The notes beneath the pieces were generated by a model. That model saw only the letters and a list, made by a program, of their open reading frames with translations. It was not told where the DNA came from and did not search any database. A DNA stretch of 64,000 nucleotides from an uncultured Armatimonadota bacterium (GTDB lineage: Bacteria > Armatimonadota > Fimbriimonadia > Fimbriimonadales > Fimbriimonadaceae): the NCBI GenBank assembly GCA_903927025.1, contig CAIYLG010000014.1, positions 1 to 64,000 on the forward strand, read 5' to 3'. Position 1 is the stretch's first letter, and each line of letters opens with the position of its first letter. Shown here one piece after another: positions 1 through 7,834 of this stretch. The translations under genes were made by a program, and so were the position numbers.

Positions 1-311
1 AACAGCCTCGTCTGCCCAGAAACGGCTTAAATTGACACCTTAAAGCAATTATGCGGACGCGAATAGAGCCGATCCGCGACTTCCTATCTACTTACTTGCG
101 TGCGACCATAACAAACTCCCCCCTTTTTCCGAGACCTGCTATGCAGAAAAGTGCAGCCTGCAACGGTAGTAGCGGAGATAGTAGGTGTAAAGGTACGACG
201 CCTGACATGCCTTATTGGCCGGCAGGCGGCAGACTTCCGCCCAACTGCTACAACAAATCTCCGTGGTGCAAGCTGTGGTGAAAGCGATTCTTTGCGGATG
301 AGGTATCGAGC
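1..311. other. No confident gene; possible Cys-rich ORF tail
   Basis: No recognised gene is seen here. A 76-codon plus-strand ORF at 51-281 ends in a Cys/Trp-containing tail (NCYNKSPWCKLW) and stops 30 bases before the next gene. It could be the remnant of a secreted-toxin tip like the one further downstream, but it has a stop just upstream in frame, no clear ribosome site and no recognisable domain, so it is not called as a gene. Confidence 0.3.
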
Positions 312-761
312 GTGGCATCTACTAGTAAGAAATTAAGGTTCACAGTTCTGGGTTCAGTCCTCGGGTTACTTGTTCTTGGGTTCTGCATGGGAGTTCACGC
401 CTATATTCAGCAGCGAGAGGTGATGCATATGAAGCAGATCCCTTTTAATGCCAAGCTATGGCAGAATGCCTTTTTGACGAACCTTTCCGCTCCCAATGAC
501 AGGGCGGCGATGAGCCAATCCGTTGCAAAATTCTGGCCGCCTAGGTCTCTGCTTCAGAACGTGCTGACCACCCTTCGGGCACCGGACGGAGTTGTAGCTG
601 GAGAGGAGCTAGGCGCGGAGTACCTCCATGCGCCCAGCAAAGCTGAAATGGCCTTGCTGTACCATTTCGCCACACCCTGGGATGGCAGCGTCAGCTCGGT
701 CGCGTTCTTTTTTGATGCGAGCGGCAAGCTCATCCGGGCACAGGAAACATTTCTGTATTGA
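312..761 (+). CDS. Small membrane-anchored protein of unknown function
   Basis: This is a 149-residue protein with a GTG start. Residues 9-31 form one hydrophobic segment (VLGSVLGLLVLGFCMGVHAY) after a short basic N-terminus, so it is either membrane anchored or secreted, with a soluble C-terminal domain of about 115 residues. No family is recognised. It lies just upstream of an RHS remnant among other small orphan genes. A periplasmic immunity protein is one possibility, but nothing in the sequence proves it. The GTG start puts the charged end directly before the hydrophobic segment. Confidence 0.5.
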   Translation: MASTSKKLRFTVLGSVLGLLVLGFCMGVHAYIQQREVMHMKQIPFNAKLWQNAFLTNLSAPNDRAAMSQSVAKFWPPRSLLQNVLTTLRAPDGVVAGEELGAEYLHAPSKAEMALLYHFATPWDGSVSSVAFFFDASGKLIRAQETFLY

Positions 762-829
762 CCACCTAGATTGCTACCGAGGCACGGACCAGCCACTCGA
801 TCAGGCTGCGGTGATCCGCTTCAAAGTGA

Positions 830-958
830 GTCAGGTATCTGAGGCAGGCACTTACGAGGTGGCAAACGCTCGACCCGTTGTGGCCCGGAGAGGCGGCTTT
901 CTTGTACGCAAATGCGTCGCCGACGACGCTTGTAGATTCTAATGGAACGCAGCTATAG
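830..958 (+). pseudogene. RHS/YD-repeat core fragment, C-terminal end only
   Basis: Reading from 830 in the frame of the ORF that begins at 1010 gives VRYLRQALTRWQTLDPLWP, then GEAAF, then LYANASPTTLVDSNG, and a TAG stop at 956-958. This is the hallmark end of the RHS-associated core: an RYY-like motif, RW..xDPLWP, then LYAN.P...VD..G. Stops in this frame at 827-829 and 812-814 mean that no RHS body precedes it, so it is a stub left by deletion or recombination. In intact RHS proteins this motif marks the join between the conserved cage and a variable toxic tip. The downstream ORF keeps the same frame. Confidence 0.75.
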
Positions 959-1009
959 GCTCCGCCAGGGGGTGGCGGGCCGCATCGTGGCGTTCGGTTT
1001 TATCAGTGC

Positions 1010-1453
1010 ATGGGATGGTATCTGTCTCACTTCAAGGGGAGCTCACGGTCACAGGCATGTGAGTATTGCAAATCCTTTACCGGCTCATCAATCAACTGCG
1101 ATAGTCTCACTGCAACGTGCCCAGGGTCAACCAACGGTGGGCCCTATGCGCCTTCGCAACCCGTACTAGGCGGCCTAAGTCCGATTACTTGGACGTCATG
1201 GGGCCCTGCGACGGGATCTGGCAGGCGCGATTGCTTTGATAGATGCATAGAGTTCGCCAAGGATGTTGGGCAGTGGCCAAACATTGCGAAAATATTTTGT
1301 AAAGATCTCTGCAATGCTGCCCTTTCGGGAGGTTGCGATAAGCTTGAGCAATTCTGCATGCGTCAAATGGAAAAGCGGAAACGGGAGATCTGCGAACTAG
1401 CCTGGGGAACCGGCGGATGCCCAGGAAAAATTGGGTCTGGGATGCGTGATTAG
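1010..1453 (+). CDS. Cys-rich ORF, probable former RHS toxin tip
   Basis: This is a 147-residue ORF with about a dozen cysteines, several in pairs (CEYC, CFDRC, CKDLC). It is in frame with the RHS core remnant upstream and is separated from it only by the TAG at 956-958 and a Gly/Pro-rich linker (APPGGGG). In RHS proteins the variable C-terminal toxin follows the DPLWP...VDxxG motif directly, so by position this is the toxin tip of a broken RHS protein. No toxin family is recognised. Its stop overlaps the GTG of the next gene by one base. Whether it is still expressed from ATG 1010 is unknown. Confidence 0.5.
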   Translation: MGWYLSHFKGSSRSQACEYCKSFTGSSINCDSLTATCPGSTNGGPYAPSQPVLGGLSPITWTSWGPATGSGRRDCFDRCIEFAKDVGQWPNIAKIFCKDLCNAALSGGCDKLEQFCMRQMEKRKREICELAWGTGGCPGKIGSGMRD

Positions 1454-1983
1454 TGGACGAATCTAAGCCTTACCTAATTACAAGTCAGAGTTCGTCGGCT
1501 CGATGCACGGCCGCAATGCTCTTATCGGAAGAAGGTACACCGGAGGCAGTTGATCAACTTACGTCGGCGGCCAGGGTCGAAAGGGATCTGTGGTCTCTGT
1601 CATTCATCCTGTTCTGCATCGATGATGTGGGTTGTTCTGGCAACGCCGAGATTTTCAGTGACCTCGTGACGGCGATGGATGACCCTCAGAGACTTTCGGC
1701 TCTGCTGCTCGTTGTCCATGAACGGTCAATTCCCATTCATCCACAGTTGCTTGAATCGTTGCTCGGTCACCCGCAATGGTATATCCGGCTGCAAGCTTGC
1801 CAGTGCCTGATTCAGCAGAAAGCAACGGTTGACTTAGCCTGCGCGTTGAGTGACCTTAGAAAGGAACTTCAGACGCAATCCCTTGAAGCTTCAAACCGCC
1901 CGCCTTCCGTTTCACAAGGCTCAGAAGATTTCCTTGACGCAGCTGCTTTGAACCTGTTGCTTGATCGCCTGAGCAATGTCTAA
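1453..1983 (+). CDS. Helical-repeat-like protein, candidate immunity gene
   Basis: This is a 176-residue soluble protein with a GTG start that overlaps the preceding stop by one base (TAGTG), which implies translational coupling. It is rich in Leu and Ala and predicted helical. Segments such as SARCTAAMLLSEEGTPEA and LESLLGHPQWYIRLQACQCL resemble HEAT-type helical pairs. It has no signal peptide. Its place directly after a probable RHS toxin tip is the classic position of a cytoplasmic immunity protein. The immunity role is inferred from position only. Confidence 0.55.
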   Translation: MDESKPYLITSQSSSARCTAAMLLSEEGTPEAVDQLTSAARVERDLWSLSFILFCIDDVGCSGNAEIFSDLVTAMDDPQRLSALLLVVHERSIPIHPQLLESLLGHPQWYIRLQACQCLIQQKATVDLACALSDLRKELQTQSLEASNRPPSVSQGSEDFLDAAALNLLLDRLSNV

Positions 1984-2066
1984 AGGCTACATACTTCGCA
2001 GGCTATCGGTAATTCTTGAGGCTTCGCGTGAACTACGACTTCTTCTTTACTGAGCGCTAATACCGC

Positions 2067-2579
2067 GTGGCTGCCAAGTTTGAATTGCGGGTTGAGTGGA
2101 GACTGAGAAAGGCGTTTGAGCCTTTGCATCCCGAGACAGTCTCGCGTGCAATTGAAGAGCAGATTGCATTCATGGAGGCGAACAACCTCAAATTTGAGCA
2201 GCTGACATTCAACCCACATAATGTTCTCTGCGAGGAATACGAGCATCGAGTCCGCATGAGGGAGTATCTAGCCTCCGGTCAGTCTGCATACAGCCTTGCG
2301 GGTGAGCTTCTCGTCACCGATATCGCTCTTGGCATTTTGACCGCCAAAGTCGCTTGTGAGCTTCTGCCTTACGCATTGCTGTTTCGAGATGAGCATCGGT
2401 CAGGTCTCGGAATTGGTGTCTCTGCGGCATGGTTGGATGTTCAGCGCTTTTGTGATGAATTGAAGTTGGTGCTGTGTCCCTCCCAAAGATCCGCCGTTCG
2501 CGCGTATGTCCGGTTTAACCACTTGCTTGGGGACGAGGAGAAGGCATGGGTGAGGATATGGAACAAGCTTGAAATGTGA
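2067..2579 (+). CDS. Unknown soluble protein, possible second immunity-type gene
   Basis: This is a 170-residue protein with a GTG start and no signal peptide or membrane segment. It is predicted mostly helical, and no family is recognised. It follows the candidate immunity gene by 83 bases on the same strand and precedes a small membrane protein. Extra immunity-like genes often accumulate behind RHS or other polymorphic toxin loci, which makes that role possible but unproven. Several minus-strand ORFs overlap it and look like shadows. Confidence 0.5.
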   Translation: MAAKFELRVEWRLRKAFEPLHPETVSRAIEEQIAFMEANNLKFEQLTFNPHNVLCEEYEHRVRMREYLASGQSAYSLAGELLVTDIALGILTAKVACELLPYALLFRDEHRSGLGIGVSAAWLDVQRFCDELKLVLCPSQRSAVRAYVRFNHLLGDEEKAWVRIWNKLEM

Positions 2580-2634
2580 GTGTCCGCTTCACCGGCTCTT
2601 CCTTCCGGATGCGGTGTGAATTGGGGTAAGTAGA

Positions 2635-3045
2635 TTGGAACGGATGAATCTCGGATCAAAAAGCAACCCATTTGACCGGCGGAAAATGTGCACAGCCTTA
2701 TCCGCGGGCGACGGCGCCTTAGCCTTGGCTTTTATGGCATGCCAGTCGATCGCGGATCAAAGGGTCAGCGCTATGCAGGTGGTGGTGAGCGACTTCTTTT
2801 GGATGGCCGTTCTATGGGCTTGCATGTCGAAGTTCGCAGTTCCGAGATGGGTGGTCGGTGGTGCGGGGTTCTATTTAACGTTGGTCGACGTGGTCATTGG
2901 TGTGATGCGAGTGAGTTCTTTTTTGCATCATGGTAGGCCATCGGCGGCGCTGGTCAATGCCATTTTTCTGCTGGGCTGCGTTGTAAACGTCGTATTCTTT
3001 ATGCTGTGGCTGCGCAGACAGCCGCCTGCCATCACAAATCCATGA
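2635..3045 (+). CDS. Small multi-pass membrane protein of unknown function
   Basis: This is a protein of up to 136 residues with three to four hydrophobic segments, for example ALALAFMACQSIA, FFWMAVLWACM, VVGGAGFYLTLVDVVIGVM and AIFLLGCVVNVVFFMLWL. The C-terminus is basic (RRQPPA), suggesting a cytoplasmic end. The longest reading begins with TTG at 2635; ATG at 2644 is an equally good start. Its stop overlaps the next ATG (ATGA), so the two are probably cotranslated. No homologue is recognised. Confidence 0.5.
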   Translation: MERMNLGSKSNPFDRRKMCTALSAGDGALALAFMACQSIADQRVSAMQVVVSDFFWMAVLWACMSKFAVPRWVVGGAGFYLTLVDVVIGVMRVSSFLHHGRPSAALVNAIFLLGCVVNVVFFMLWLRRQPPAITNP

Positions 3046-3305
3046 GAAGCACCGACCCTTTTGACGCTCAGCGAGGTCCAATGGCTAGGAGATTCTTTCT
3101 GAACGTCAAGTTCTCTGTGTTTCGCTGTATTCTTTGGGTCGTCGGGACCCTCCAAGGCGGTAAGGGAAGAAAGCCATCGACTCGAGCAGGAGATGAGACT
3201 TCCGAGCCTAAGAGATTGAACTGGCTGGAGCGGATTGAGCTTGCCATCATCGAACTCATCGCAGATTACGAGCGGCTTACCGAGTGTTGGCCGGGGAAGA
3301 AATGA
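3042..3305 (+). CDS. Small unknown protein coupled to the upstream membrane protein
   Basis: This is an 87-residue protein whose start is chosen at ATG 3042 because it forms the ATGA overlap with the preceding stop. The N-terminal part is basic with one short hydrophobic stretch (FSVFRCILWVVGTLQGG). The C-terminal part (LNWLERIELAIIELIADYE) looks like an amphipathic acidic helix. Function is unknown. It is the last gene of the small-gene cluster before the tandem repeat. Confidence 0.4.
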   Translation: MRSTDPFDAQRGPMARRFFLNVKFSVFRCILWVVGTLQGGKGRKPSTRAGDETSEPKRLNWLERIELAIIELIADYERLTECWPGKK

Positions 3306-3457
3306 CCGGCCCTGCGGCTTCTATCTGGCGGAATTGCGTTTGGCGATAAGAGTCATCTGATTGATTGGCGTCTGTAGAGGTGACGCCATCTTTCTGAAGA
3401 TGAGAAGTTGCCACTATCGGTCAGTCTAGGAAATCCAATAGCTTTCGCCACTTTGTG

Positions 3458-3952
3458 GGGGCCGCGATGCAGCCGCGGACTTTTTGCTTCAACTTCTCCC
3501 AAACCACGGGTAGGCGCTTCGCGCCAACCGCGTGGCTAGTTTACGAAACCTCGCTGAGGTTTTTCGGAAGCTTGACTGTCCGGTGTTGACGTTTAAACCC
3601 TATTACTGGCAGTTCATGGAATCCAAAAGCCTTGGCCCCTACGGATGGGGCCGCTTTGCGGGCCCTTGGACTTTTTGCTTCAACTTCTTCCAAACCACGG
3701 GTAGGCGCTTCGCGCCAACCGCGTGGCTAGTTTACGAAACCTCGCTGAGGTTTTTTGGAGGCTTGACTGTCCGGTGTTGACGTCTAAACCCTATTACTGG
3801 CAGTTCATGGAATCCAAAATGCCTTGGCCCCTACGGATGGGGCCGCGATGCAGCCGCGGACTTTTTGCTTCAACTTCTCCCAAACCACGGGTAGGCGCTT
3901 CGCGCCAACCGCGTGGCTAGTTTACGAAACCTCGCTGAGGTTTTTCGGAGGC
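3458..3952. repeat. 190-bp tandem repeat, 2.6 copies, with hairpins
   Basis: Units begin at 3458, 3647 and 3839 (the last is partial) and are nearly identical apart from a few substitutions and small indels. Each unit holds a large imperfect hairpin (first copy 3504-3535, CCACG arm pairing with CGTGG, inner stem GGCGC/GCGCC) and the terminator-like hairpin AAACCTCGCTGAGGTTT followed by more T (3546, 3737 and 3927). Short ORFs within it are repeat shadows. The flanks 3306-3457 and 3953-4034 contain nothing recognisable. The array sits between the accessory small-gene cluster and birA. Confidence 0.85.
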
Positions 3953-4034
3953 GTGTTCCAGAAATAATGCCGCCTGGGCTTTTTTCACGGTATGGATCCA
4001 AGCGAGGGGAAATACTTGTTTCGACCCACAGGCT

Positions 4035-4742
4035 CTAGCCGAAGAGCGCTTCGGCGGCGAGGATGGAGCGGGATTCTCCGTCGACGCTGCACATGAGCTG
4101 GCCTTCTGAACCGATGGCGAGGGCGATGGCTTCTTCACCATCCGCAAGCTTGTAGCGCTTGCCGGGGGTGAAGTCGTAGAGCGCCCACACGGGGGCGAGG
4201 TCGGCCCAAATTGTGGGGTCGGGCAGAGTGGCGAGGCGTTCGACGATTTTCTTGGCGGTGATCAAGGGATCGTAGGTGCCGCCACGCGCGAGCGAGAGGC
4301 TGGTGGCGATGGCTTGGATCGGTTCCGGGAACTCAGTCTGATTCAGGTTGACGCCGATTCCGACAATCGGCACGAGCGCGCCGGTGGCGTCTGCCACGAG
4401 TTCGGTGAGGATTCCGCCCACTTTGAGTTCGCCGAACACCAAGTCGTTCGGCCAGCGGAGCTGGCACCGCAAAACTCCGGCGGCGGCGAGGGCGCAGGCC
4501 ATGCCGATGAGATGGGGCTGAGGGTGGCCGGCGTAGCCGCGAAAGATCAGAGAGAAGGTGAGGGAATCGCCCTGTCGGCTTAGCCAGGTGCGTCCGAGTC
4601 GTCCCTTGCCGGCGGTCTGCTCCAGGGCGAACACGGCGCCAACCGGCTGGCCGTCCCTAAGGTATTGGGCGGCCAAGGTTTGGGTGGATTCCACTTGGGC
4701 AACTTCGACCCATTCCTCTCCCAAACCCAACGGGGACTTCAT
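4035..4742 (-). CDS. birA: Biotin--[acetyl-CoA-carboxylase] ligase, no DNA-binding domain
   Basis: This is a 235-residue class I biotin protein ligase. It activates biotin with ATP and attaches it to the biotin carrier of acetyl-CoA carboxylase. The biotinyl-AMP loop is seen as GKGRLGRTW (45-53), followed by the family motif RWPND (96-100) and KVGG (107-110), with a small C-terminal domain. The N-terminal helix-turn-helix of E. coli BirA is absent, so it should not act as a repressor. Its ATG overlaps the stop of nadC (ATGA, 4739-4742), so the two cofactor genes are translated together. Confidence 0.93.
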   Translation of the reverse strand: MKSPLGLGEEWVEVAQVESTQTLAAQYLRDGQPVGAVFALEQTAGKGRLGRTWLSRQGDSLTFSLIFRGYAGHPQPHLIGMACALAAAGVLRCQLRWPNDLVFGELKVGGILTELVADATGALVPIVGIGVNLNQTEFPEPIQAIATSLSLARGGTYDPLITAKKIVERLATLPDPTIWADLAPVWALYDFTPGKRYKLADGEEAIALAIGSEGQLMCSVDGESRSILAAEALFG

Positions 4743-5593
4743 TCCAGCTCCATGTGGAAATTCATTGCAGGCGCGGAGTGGGTGAGGGCTCCGACGGAGA
4801 TGAGGTCGACGCCGGTTTGGGCAACCCCTCTCACCGTGTCCAGGTTGATGCCGCCGCTGGCCTCAAACAGGCACTTGCCCTTGTGCGCCTTGACCGCCTC
4901 TCGCATCATGAAAGGGTCCATGTTGTCGAGCAGGATCACATCGGCACCGGCCTCAACCGCTTCCGTGACCTGGTCCAGGGTTTCGCACTCAACCTCGATC
5001 TTGGTCATGTGGGAGACGTAGCTTTTCAGAGTCTCTACCGCACGTGTGATGGAGCCCGCCGCCGCGATATGGTTGTCCTTCAGCATCGCGCCGTCGTACA
5101 GGCCCATTCGGTGGTTGTGGCCACCTCCGCATCGCACCGCATACTTCTGTAGGCTCCGCAGGAGGGGAAGGGTCTTTCTGGTGTCGACAATTTTGGCGTT
5201 GGTGCCTTCTACTCGACGCACAAATTGGTCAGTGAGGGTCGCGACCCCACTCATGTGCATCAAGAAGTTGAGCGCAGTCCGTTCTGCGGTGAGCGTGCGT
5301 CGGCCGGGAAGATACCCGGAGATGATGCGCTCGCCACGGTGAACGAACTCGCCATCGGCACGATGGACTTCGATAAAAGAGGTCTCCGGGTCGTTTCCAT
5401 ACGGCGCAAGCAGATACTCCGCGATGGCGACACCGCTCAGGACACCATCCGACTGTGCCTCAATATGCCAACGCGCCAGCATGTCGTCGGGCAGAGCACC
5501 TGCCGTAACATCGCCGCTTCCAAGATCTTCCATGATCGCGTCATCCACGATCAGCCACCAATTTTGTGGCTCAGGCTGCAGCCAGATACTCAC
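4739..5593 (-). CDS. nadC: Nicotinate-nucleotide pyrophosphorylase (quinolinate phosphoribosyltransferase)
   Basis: This 284-residue cytoplasmic enzyme converts quinolinate and PRPP to nicotinate mononucleotide in de novo NAD synthesis. Family motifs include VDTRKT (136-141), GGGHNHRMGL (156-165), KDNHI (172-176) and a C-terminal EASGGI. Length is normal. The start is GTG at 5593; no purine-rich Shine-Dalgarno precedes it, and a TAAACC box lies nine bases upstream. It is followed directly by birA with a 4-base overlap. nadA and nadB are not in the window. Confidence 0.95.
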   Translation of the reverse strand: MSIWLQPEPQNWWLIVDDAIMEDLGSGDVTAGALPDDMLARWHIEAQSDGVLSGVAIAEYLLAPYGNDPETSFIEVHRADGEFVHRGERIISGYLPGRRTLTAERTALNFLMHMSGVATLTDQFVRRVEGTNAKIVDTRKTLPLLRSLQKYAVRCGGGHNHRMGLYDGAMLKDNHIAAAGSITRAVETLKSYVSHMTKIEVECETLDQVTEAVEAGADVILLDNMDPFMMREAVKAHKGKCLFEASGGINLDTVRGVAQTGVDLISVGALTHSAPAMNFHMELE

Positions 5594-5662
5594 CGAGAAG
5601 GAGGTTTACCCCATCTGGTCAGCGCGGATGAGGTTTAAGTGAATTACGGGAGAGTGCAGCGC

Positions 5663-6157
5663 CTACTCTTCCTGCAGCTCACAGCCGCTTCGGGCCGCTA
5701 ATTCGTGTACCAGCATCTCAAATGGAACTTCGATTCCGTTGCGCACCCAACCCACTGGAACCCTGATTCGGCCGACCACGATGAAGGCAAATGGCTTGAT
5801 CGTTGCGGTTCCTTTGTCCAAGGTCAGGGTGGCTCGGTCGCCTCTTATGGTCATGGCGACGATGCGGCTGTAAGCAATGGATCGGATGTTTCCACCGTTG
5901 ACAATGTCAAATTGATTTTCCTGCAGGACGTACTCGCTGTCTTCCGCCAGGCGGTGCATCATCTCCGCGTAGGTTCCCTTGCCGAAGTCGAACAGGGCGC
6001 CTGCCGCCGTCTTCAGGTTGTCGCCAATCGTCTGCGAGTCGATGGTGCCCGTGCGAAGGAGATTGATCCCCCGGTTCCGGGCCCCTCTTCGAATATTGTC
6101 GCCGCCCGTCTCCAGCCAACGGATCGCCTCACCAGGTCTGTACCGAACCAATTCCAC
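5663..6157 (-). CDS. Conserved-looking protein of unknown function beside the 155-bp repeat
   Basis: The reading frame runs back into the repeat array to 6427, but residues upstream of 6157 are low-complexity repeat translation (many Pro, Arg and His). GTG at 6157 gives a coherent 164-residue protein. It has an alternating strand pattern (RATLTLDKGTATI, FAFIVVGRIRVPVGW) and no signal peptide or membrane segment. No family is recognised. The N-terminus is uncertain because the array may have replaced the original upstream sequence. It is transcribed toward nadC, 70 bases away. Confidence 0.5.
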   Translation of the reverse strand: MELVRYRPGEAIRWLETGGDNIRRGARNRGINLLRTGTIDSQTIGDNLKTAAGALFDFGKGTYAEMMHRLAEDSEYVLQENQFDIVNGGNIRSIAYSRIVAMTIRGDRATLTLDKGTATIKPFAFIVVGRIRVPVGWVRNGIEVPFEMLVHELAARSGCELQEE

Positions 6158-6369
6158 GCTTTTACGACTGTGAATTGGGTGGTTGGGATGCAGCGGCGTT
6201 GGAAATAATGGGATGGGTAGGCGTATTGGCGGTTCGGACGTGCCCCAAGGGGGCCGTTTCTGCGTAGCGAGGGGATGCGCTCGTGAAACCAGGGCTTCCC
6301 TGGTAACCGTGGTGCGCCCGCGGCCCCATACCGCAAGGCGGTAGTTTCCCCGGAAACGTGTGGGGCCCA

Positions 6370-6985
6370 TCCGGTTGATGGCGTGCGATCCATGCGGGTT
6401 GTCGATTCCGAGTTCCCGGAGAAACAACGCCTTGGGCGTTGGGCGTGCGTGGCGGCGCCTGGTACCAGGGTGGCCGCGGGAGCGGCGACCCTTCGCCTCG
6501 CAGAAACCACCCCGTTGGGGTGATTTGGGTTGATGTCGGGCGATCCCGATGGGACGTCGATTCCGGGTTTCCGGAGAAACAACGCCTTGGGCGTTGGGCG
6601 CGCATGGCGGCGGCTGGTACCAGGGTGGCCGCGGGAGCGGCGACCCTTCGCTTCGCAGAAACCACCCCGTTGGGGTGATTTGGGTTGATGTCGGGCGATC
6701 CCGATGGGTTGTCGATTCCGGGTTCCCGGAGAAACAACGCCTTTGGCGTTAGGCGTGCGTGGCGGCGCCTGGTACCAGGGTGGCCGCGGGAGCGGCCACC
6801 CTTCGTTTCGCAGAAACCACCCCGTTGGGGTGATTTGGGTTGATGTCGGGCGATCCCGATGGGTTGTCGATTCCGAGTTCCCGGAGAAACAACGCCGTTG
6901 GCGTTGGGCGTGCGTGGCGGCGCCTGGTACCAGGGTGGCCGCGGGAGCGGCGACCCTTCGCTTCGCACCACCTCGTTGAGGTGAA
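6370..6985. repeat. 155-bp tandem repeat, about four copies, stem-loop rich
   Basis: The anchor GAAACAACGCC recurs at 6421, 6576, 6731 and 6886, exactly 155 bases apart; the first copy has a degenerate left part and the last is cut at about 6985. Each unit has short palindromes with three-base loops: AACGCC/GGCGTT (loop TTG, TTG, TTT, GTT in order) and CACCCC/GGGGTG, which in the last copy is CACCTC/GAGGTG, changed on both sides. Since 155 is not a multiple of three, ORFs appear in all frames but are artefacts. The stretch 6158-6369 holds more small hairpins (for example ACCAGGG/CCCTGGT near 6292) and no gene. Confidence 0.9.
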
Positions 6986-7834
6986 TTACCGCCCGCCGAG
7001 GCCGCTTAGGTTGATCCCTCGCAGGAAGTACCGCTGGGCGAAGAAGAACAACACGACTGTAGGCAGGAGGTGAATCATGGAGGCGGCCATTACCTGTTCG
7101 AAATTCGTGCCGAAGCTGTCTTGGAACATCCTGAGGCCGATGCTTACCGTGTATTTCTCAGGCGAGTTCAGATAGATGAGCGGGCCCTCGAAATTGTCCC
7201 ACTGACCCAGGAATGAGAACAGGGCGACCGAGGCGAGCACCGGGCCGCTGAGGGGGAGGAGCACGCGCCACCAGACGGCGAAGTAGCTGGCCCCATCGAT
7301 CATCGCCGCCTCATCGAACTCCTTGGGAATCGAAAGGAAGAACTGCCGAATCAGGAAGATATTGAATGCCCCACCGCCGAAGAAGGCCGGTGCGATCAGG
7401 GGGTAGTAGGTGTCGATGGCGTGAAGCTGACGCCAGATGAGGAAGACAGGAATCTGGGTCACCTGCCCGGGGAGCATCATCGTTGCCAGCAACATGTAGA
7501 AAAGCGGGTTTCTGGCTCGAAACTGAAATCTCGAGAAGCCGTAGGCCACCAGGGAGCCTGAGACGACACTCGCGACGGTCGTGGTCGCGGTGATCAGGAC
7601 TGTGTTCAGCATGAACCGCGAGAAGGGAAGCTCTGTCCATGCCTTGGGGAAGTTGGACCACACGGGATGCCTGGGAATCAACTGGCCCGGGTTTGAGGCA
7701 AACTCCTCACTCGACTTGAGCGCGGTGGCAAACGTCCAGATGAACGGCACCGTGAACAGAATCGCCCCACCGATGAGCAGCGCGTAGACGAAGCTGCGGG
7801 AGAACCTGCCGGTCCATAAATCGGTTCGGGTCAC
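6986..7834 (-). CDS. Sugar ABC transporter permease, MalG/UgpE type
   Basis: This 282-residue inner-membrane permease has six predicted helices and the BPD-transport EAA loop at about 172-181 (EFDEAAMIDG), where the ATPase docks. Its order after a MalF-type permease and a solute-binding lipoprotein fits a CUT1 carbohydrate or glycoside importer. The ATG overlaps the upstream permease stop by 4 bases. No ATP-binding subunit is encoded nearby; CUT1 systems often share one MsmK/UgpC-type ATPase encoded elsewhere. Its stop touches the 155-bp repeat array. Confidence 0.9.
   Translation of the reverse strand: MTRTDLWTGRFSRSFVYALLIGGAILFTVPFIWTFATALKSSEEFASNPGQLIPRHPVWSNFPKAWTELPFSRFMLNTVLITATTTVASVVSGSLVAYGFSRFQFRARNPLFYMLLATMMLPGQVTQIPVFLIWRQLHAIDTYYPLIAPAFFGGGAFNIFLIRQFFLSIPKEFDEAAMIDGASYFAVWWRVLLPLSGPVLASVALFSFLGQWDNFEGPLIYLNSPEKYTVSIGLRMFQDSFGTNFEQVMAASMIHLLPTVVLFFFAQRYFLRGINLSGLGGR

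Noticed and set aside
942-1169. 75-codon plus ORF overlapping the RHS tip
   Set aside because: It is out of frame with the RHS motif and is a shadow of the tip ORF.
1-3305. Prophage or integrative element
   Set aside because: No integrase, capsid, terminase or attachment repeats are present; the only mobile-type signal is the RHS remnant.
3532-3920. Overlapping plus-strand ORFs that both begin MASLRNLAEVF
   Set aside because: They are translations of the 190-bp tandem repeat and share its sequence exactly. No ribosome site or protein-like composition.
5560-5642. Plus-strand ORF start after GAAGGAGG near 5600
   Set aside because: The purine run is the complement of nadC leader sequence, and the plus ORF after it is short and not protein-like.
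6013-6979. Long ORFs on both strands of the 155-bp array (up to 269 codons)
   Set aside because: Repeat DNA with a 155-base period stays open in several frames; products are Pro/Arg/Gly rich and repetitive.
3458-6985. CRISPR array
   Set aside because: The repeats are long, contiguous and without unique spacers, and no cas genes are present.
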